DNA of 64,000 nucleotides. It comes from Cladocopium goreaui. Lineage: Eukaryota > Sar > Dinophyceae > Suessiales > Symbiodiniaceae. Shown piece by piece: positions 61,710 through 64,000 of the stretch. Made by a program: the position numbers and the translations under genes. The notes under the pieces are model-generated. The model did no database searches, was not told the origin of the DNA, and was given only the letters and a program-made list of their open reading frames with translations. Position 1 is the first letter of the stretch. Each line of letters begins with the position of its first letter. The stretch spans positions 1-64,000 of the forward strand of contig CAMXCT020001381.1 in the NCBI GenBank assembly GCA_947184155.2, read 5' to 3'.

Positions 61710-61805
61710 TCAAAAAAAATAAACGGCAACAGAAAACACGAAAATATTTCCAAAAGTCACCCGCAACCAAATTTCAAAAAAAAGACTCTTCAACTCAACC
61801 GCCGG

Positions 61806-62003
61806 TGTCCTCTCGTCGCAGCATGCATGCCGTCCATTCTGCAGTTGACAAAGCTTCTTCGCGGTCAAACAAATTCGAAGCGTCACCATACCGCCAGAGA
61901 CGAGGTTTGGCCATGCTCCAAATCTTCCAGTCAAAGAAACTAAGCGGTTTCTTGTCACGAGCAACCATGAGGTGTTGCGCTTCATATGTCTCCGGGCCCT
62001 CTG
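61806..62003 (-). CDS. Helitron_like_N exon, N-terminal half
   Basis: EGPETYEAQHLMVARDKKPL, FFDWKIWSMAKPRLWRYGD, LSTAEWTACMLRRE. It follows a 41-nt intron in phase 1. The 3' end is uncertain: a GA or GC donor near 61800-61811 would fit the phase of the next exon, whereas the nearest GT does not. Non-canonical donors are known in dinoflagellates. Confidence 0.55.
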
Positions 62004-62044
62004 CTGCAGTATTCTCCTCACAGGCAATAGCCAACGGGACTTAC
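62004..62044 (-). other. 41-nt intron
   Basis: ATGG/GTAAGT, a perfect donor consensus, to ACTGCAG/CAGAGG. Phase 1, rebuilding Ala. The adjoining frames are offset and would otherwise seem frame-shifted. Confidence 0.7.
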
Positions 62045-63104
62045 CCATGACGGCATCACGAAGTTCCACCTCCAACTTCCGACACATTTCTTGAGTGGAC
62101 AACTTGCGGCAAGTCTCTTGAATCTCATCACAAATTTTCTGAATCCTCCTGCGGCCCAAATGATCCAGCAACACTGCATCTTCTTCCATCAACGACGCCA
62201 TCTCGACGGCAACCGAACGGGCACCAGCCGCTTCCAACTCTTCCAGTTTCTGCAGCATGATCGCGACACGACTGGAGACGTCCGTCTCGTCGTCATTGAA
62301 GTCCTTCACTTCCGGCTCCGTCGCAAAAACCACTTCATCTTGATTGCAAGCGACGTTGCCTGCAGTGGCCTGGGCGGGGCCTTCTTGCCGCATGCTGCCA
62401 GGCCCATCACGACCAACTGGCACGGTCAAAACACAATCAAGAACAGCCGGAGGAACGACATCATCTTCGCCACCAAGCCATTTCGTCAAATGTTCGTTGT
62501 CGATCTTGGCCGCTCCTGCAGCATACACAACATTTGTGTCCATCAAAACTTGAGCTTGCTGAAGAAATCGGTCCTTCCGCAGACGCAGCTGCACGATCTT
62601 GCGGACCGCTTCGCGGCCATGGTCAACATCTTCTACAGGAAGATCCGTGCAGAACGTAATGGCCAATGCATCGTTCAATTTCTCTGGCGGCAGCGACTGC
62701 AGCGCATGCTTGGCATCGCCATTGTGGAAGAGCACCGAGGAACCCACGTAACCAGTCTGTTGGTGCACGTGGTCCCACTGCTGCTCGGTGGCCGCCTGCG
62801 CCGTTTGCGCACCACCGGCTCGCAGCACCACTTTTGTGGCGACGGTGCGGGCGAGTGCCAAGCACATCTCGTGCGTCATGTTGGCCTCCCACAGCAATGG
62901 ATCGATGCGTCCAAGCCAGAGATCGTTGGCGAGAGCAAACTTGCAGAGCCGCGGCTTCTTGGGAGCGAAGGCTTGGTGGCAATCGATGCAAACATAGACA
63001 GGTTCCTCACCGCGCGCCGCAGCTGCGGACACGCGGCGTTTGTGCAACAACGCCAACTGCACGGAACCGTCAGCTGCGCACACTTGGATGCCAGAGGCTT
63101 GCAG
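62045..63104 (-). CDS. DUF6570-like exon
   Basis: Starts LQASGIQVCAADGSVQ. YVCIDCHQAFAPKKPRLCKF then ALANDLWLGRIDPLLW is the DUF6570 signature (CxxC and N-D-L-W-x-G). It continues EMCLALARTVATKVVLR, HALQSLPPEKLNDALAI, an alpha-helical stretch and SSRVAIMLQKLEELEAAGA. The region usually precedes Helitron_like_N in such proteins; its biochemical role is not known to me. Confidence 0.7.
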
Positions 63105-63151
63105 CTGTCAAAGGGATCTTCGGCCAGCGCTGATGGTATCGATCCACAGAC
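63105..63151 (-). other. 47-nt intron
   Basis: CTCTT/GTCTGTGG to CCTTTGACAG/CTGC, phase 0, joining SLDAL to LQASG. This reconciles two overlapping frames without an indel. Confidence 0.65.
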
Positions 63152-63839
63152 AAGAGCGTCCAAACTGCAGGTGATTTCATGCATGAAGCATTGCTCGCCT
63201 GCCAGGTGCACAGCCCACATCTCTTCCAACCAAAACCATCTGGCGCAAAATGCGCACCCACGGCCGCCGCGGAGCTCGGTCAAGCAAGGCCCTTCCCAAT
63301 CCATGCTGGCGTGTCGGAGAAAGGTGCTGTAGTTGCTGACATAGTATCGTACTTCGCTGCCAGCCACAACATGCGGACAGAACGATTGCAGACACAGCAT
63401 CGCATTCCGATATTTCTGCAAACCACCATGCTCTTTGGCAATGTGTTCCAGTAGACTCGCACGATCCTCAAAGCCAGCGTCGCAAAGATGACATGGTTGA
63501 CGAGGCATGACCACTGCCTCCATCGGCCAGACCCGCAACACTTCAGTGTCCCGTGTGCGGTGCAGTGCATGATCCTCTTTGAATCTGAGGAACGGATTGT
63601 CCTCGTCAGCCCATTTGTCATCTCGTGAACCTGTCATATTGGAAGATCCATTGCCACCAAAAGCTTTGGACTGCCTTGCACGGCTCTCTCGGGCACGACC
63701 TGCACGGTTGCCCTTCTCCGCGTGTCTTCCGCGCTGTTGTCTCCGGCCTGCACGGGCGAGTAACTTCCAAGGCAGTTTCTATAGGACCTTGAACTACGAT
63801 AGAACGACAAGCAATTGCATGATGTTGAGTCCGACTCAT
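63152..63839 (-). CDS. N-terminal exon with zinc fingers
   Basis: The most upstream ATG is at 63839 (MSRTQHHAIACRSIV) in a different frame from the main part; the ATG at 63637 (MTGSRDDKWADEDNPF) opens the frame that splices to the next exon. The frame is open further upstream through an Arg/Gly-rich stretch (NRAGRARESRARQSK). CHLCDAGFEDRASLLEHIAK is a C2H2 finger, followed by CLQSFCPHVV, a CAFCARWFW pair and HLAGEQCFMHEIT. The true start is unclear. Confidence 0.6.
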
Positions 63840-64000
63840 TTTGCTCCTAATTATATCATGTCAATGAAACATGTCATTTCCCAATTTCGATCTTACTTTA
63901 TTCCATGAAATGATGAACCTGAAATTCCCTGACCCGAGAAATCCAGACGCTCGTCTTCGGCCTGCGCGCTGTTGTTTCTGACCTGCACGGGCAAGTAAAT
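63709..64000. repeat. Short duplication at the 5' end of the helicase gene
   Basis: A block of about 50 bp with GCGCTGTTGT and CCTGCACGGGC (63722-63767) recurs at 63945-63996. On the minus strand it encodes the Arg/Gly/Gln-rich N-terminus, so the basic region may have grown by duplication. 63840-63940 shows nothing else. Confidence 0.5.

Larger units (their letters stand above)
56346..63839 (-). pseudogene. DUF6570 / Helitron_like_N / PIF1 helicase gene, multi-exon, decayed
   Basis: A 7.5-kb minus-strand gene whose exons carry, in order: an Arg/Gly-rich start and C2H2 finger, a DUF6570-like region, a Helitron_like_N region split over two exons, a charged linker, a long middle domain and a PIF1-type SF1 helicase. 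Introns predicted at 63105-63151, 62004-62044, about 61710-61805, 60211-60752, 60004-60048 and 58357-58402 keep the frame open, and five of them are GT-AG. Frame changes near 59590, 57920 and 57250 are not explained by canonical introns, and Walker B reads QE instead of DE. No HUH Rep motif or Helitron terminal hairpin was recognised, so it may be a Helitron-derived or host PIF1-family gene. Confidence 0.7.

Noticed and set aside
62000..62050. Frameshift mutation between the DUF6570 and Helitron_like_N parts
   Set aside because: A 41-nt intron with a perfect GTAAGT donor restores the frame exactly.

Overview
This window is nuclear DNA of a dinoflagellate, most likely a symbiodiniacean; the family is inferred from the retroelement types. 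The strongest evidence is a dinoflagellate spliced-leader (SL) relic at 10696-10731: the intact CCGTAG + CCATTTTGGCTCAAG followed directly by a second CCATTTTGGCTCAAG. Gene density is very low, and most of the window is nested mobile DNA and satellite-like repeats.

Layout. 1-5.7 kb: composite tandem repeats and a minisatellite. 5.8-8.3 kb: a decayed gag-only LTR element (LTRs 5832-6025 and 8113-8312). 9.19-20.6 kb: a host gene for an SF1/DUF2075-like P-loop helicase, split inside its Walker A region by an 8.5-kb APE-type LINE (10696-19165). The LINE carries the SL relic at its 5' end and is bounded by the 7-bp repeat TGTCGGC; the host reading frame is in register on the two sides. 21.4-23.4 and 46.36-47.78 kb: two pieces of an AT-rich Polinton/Maverick-type protein-primed DNA polymerase B gene. 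Between them lie an apparent 0.9-kb TIR element (23395-23741 and 45814-46355) and, inside it, a giant Ty1/copia-type LTR retrotransposon (23742-45808, 22,067 bp, 218-bp LTRs, TSD TATCC). The giant element contains an R2-like LINE fragment (about 36226-39090).

47.8-52.9 kb: a duplicated composite of hairpin-motif arrays and short minisatellites, ending in microsatellites. 52.9-56.3 kb: non-coding repeats, including a 300-bp triplication. 56.3-63.9 kb, minus strand: a multi-exon gene with DUF6570-like, Helitron_like_N and PIF1 helicase regions. Four of its introns are only 41-47 nt; it also has frameshifts and an altered Walker B motif.

Most unusual content. The giant copia element has about 10 kb of extra reading frames downstream of RT-RNase H. 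They include a 1172-residue protein with a CCHC knuckle and a C-terminal Tpt1/KptA RNA 2'-phosphotransferase-like domain. The sequence just inside its 5' LTR resembles the complement of a tRNA from D-arm to anticodon loop, suggesting a half-tRNA primer. The SL-tagged LINE has an ORF1 with about 490 hydrophobic, probably multi-pass residues fused to a nucleic-acid-binding region, an OTU-type protease and zinc fingers. Family calls come from reading motifs; no database search was possible. Frameshifts are common and may be real decay or assembly errors.
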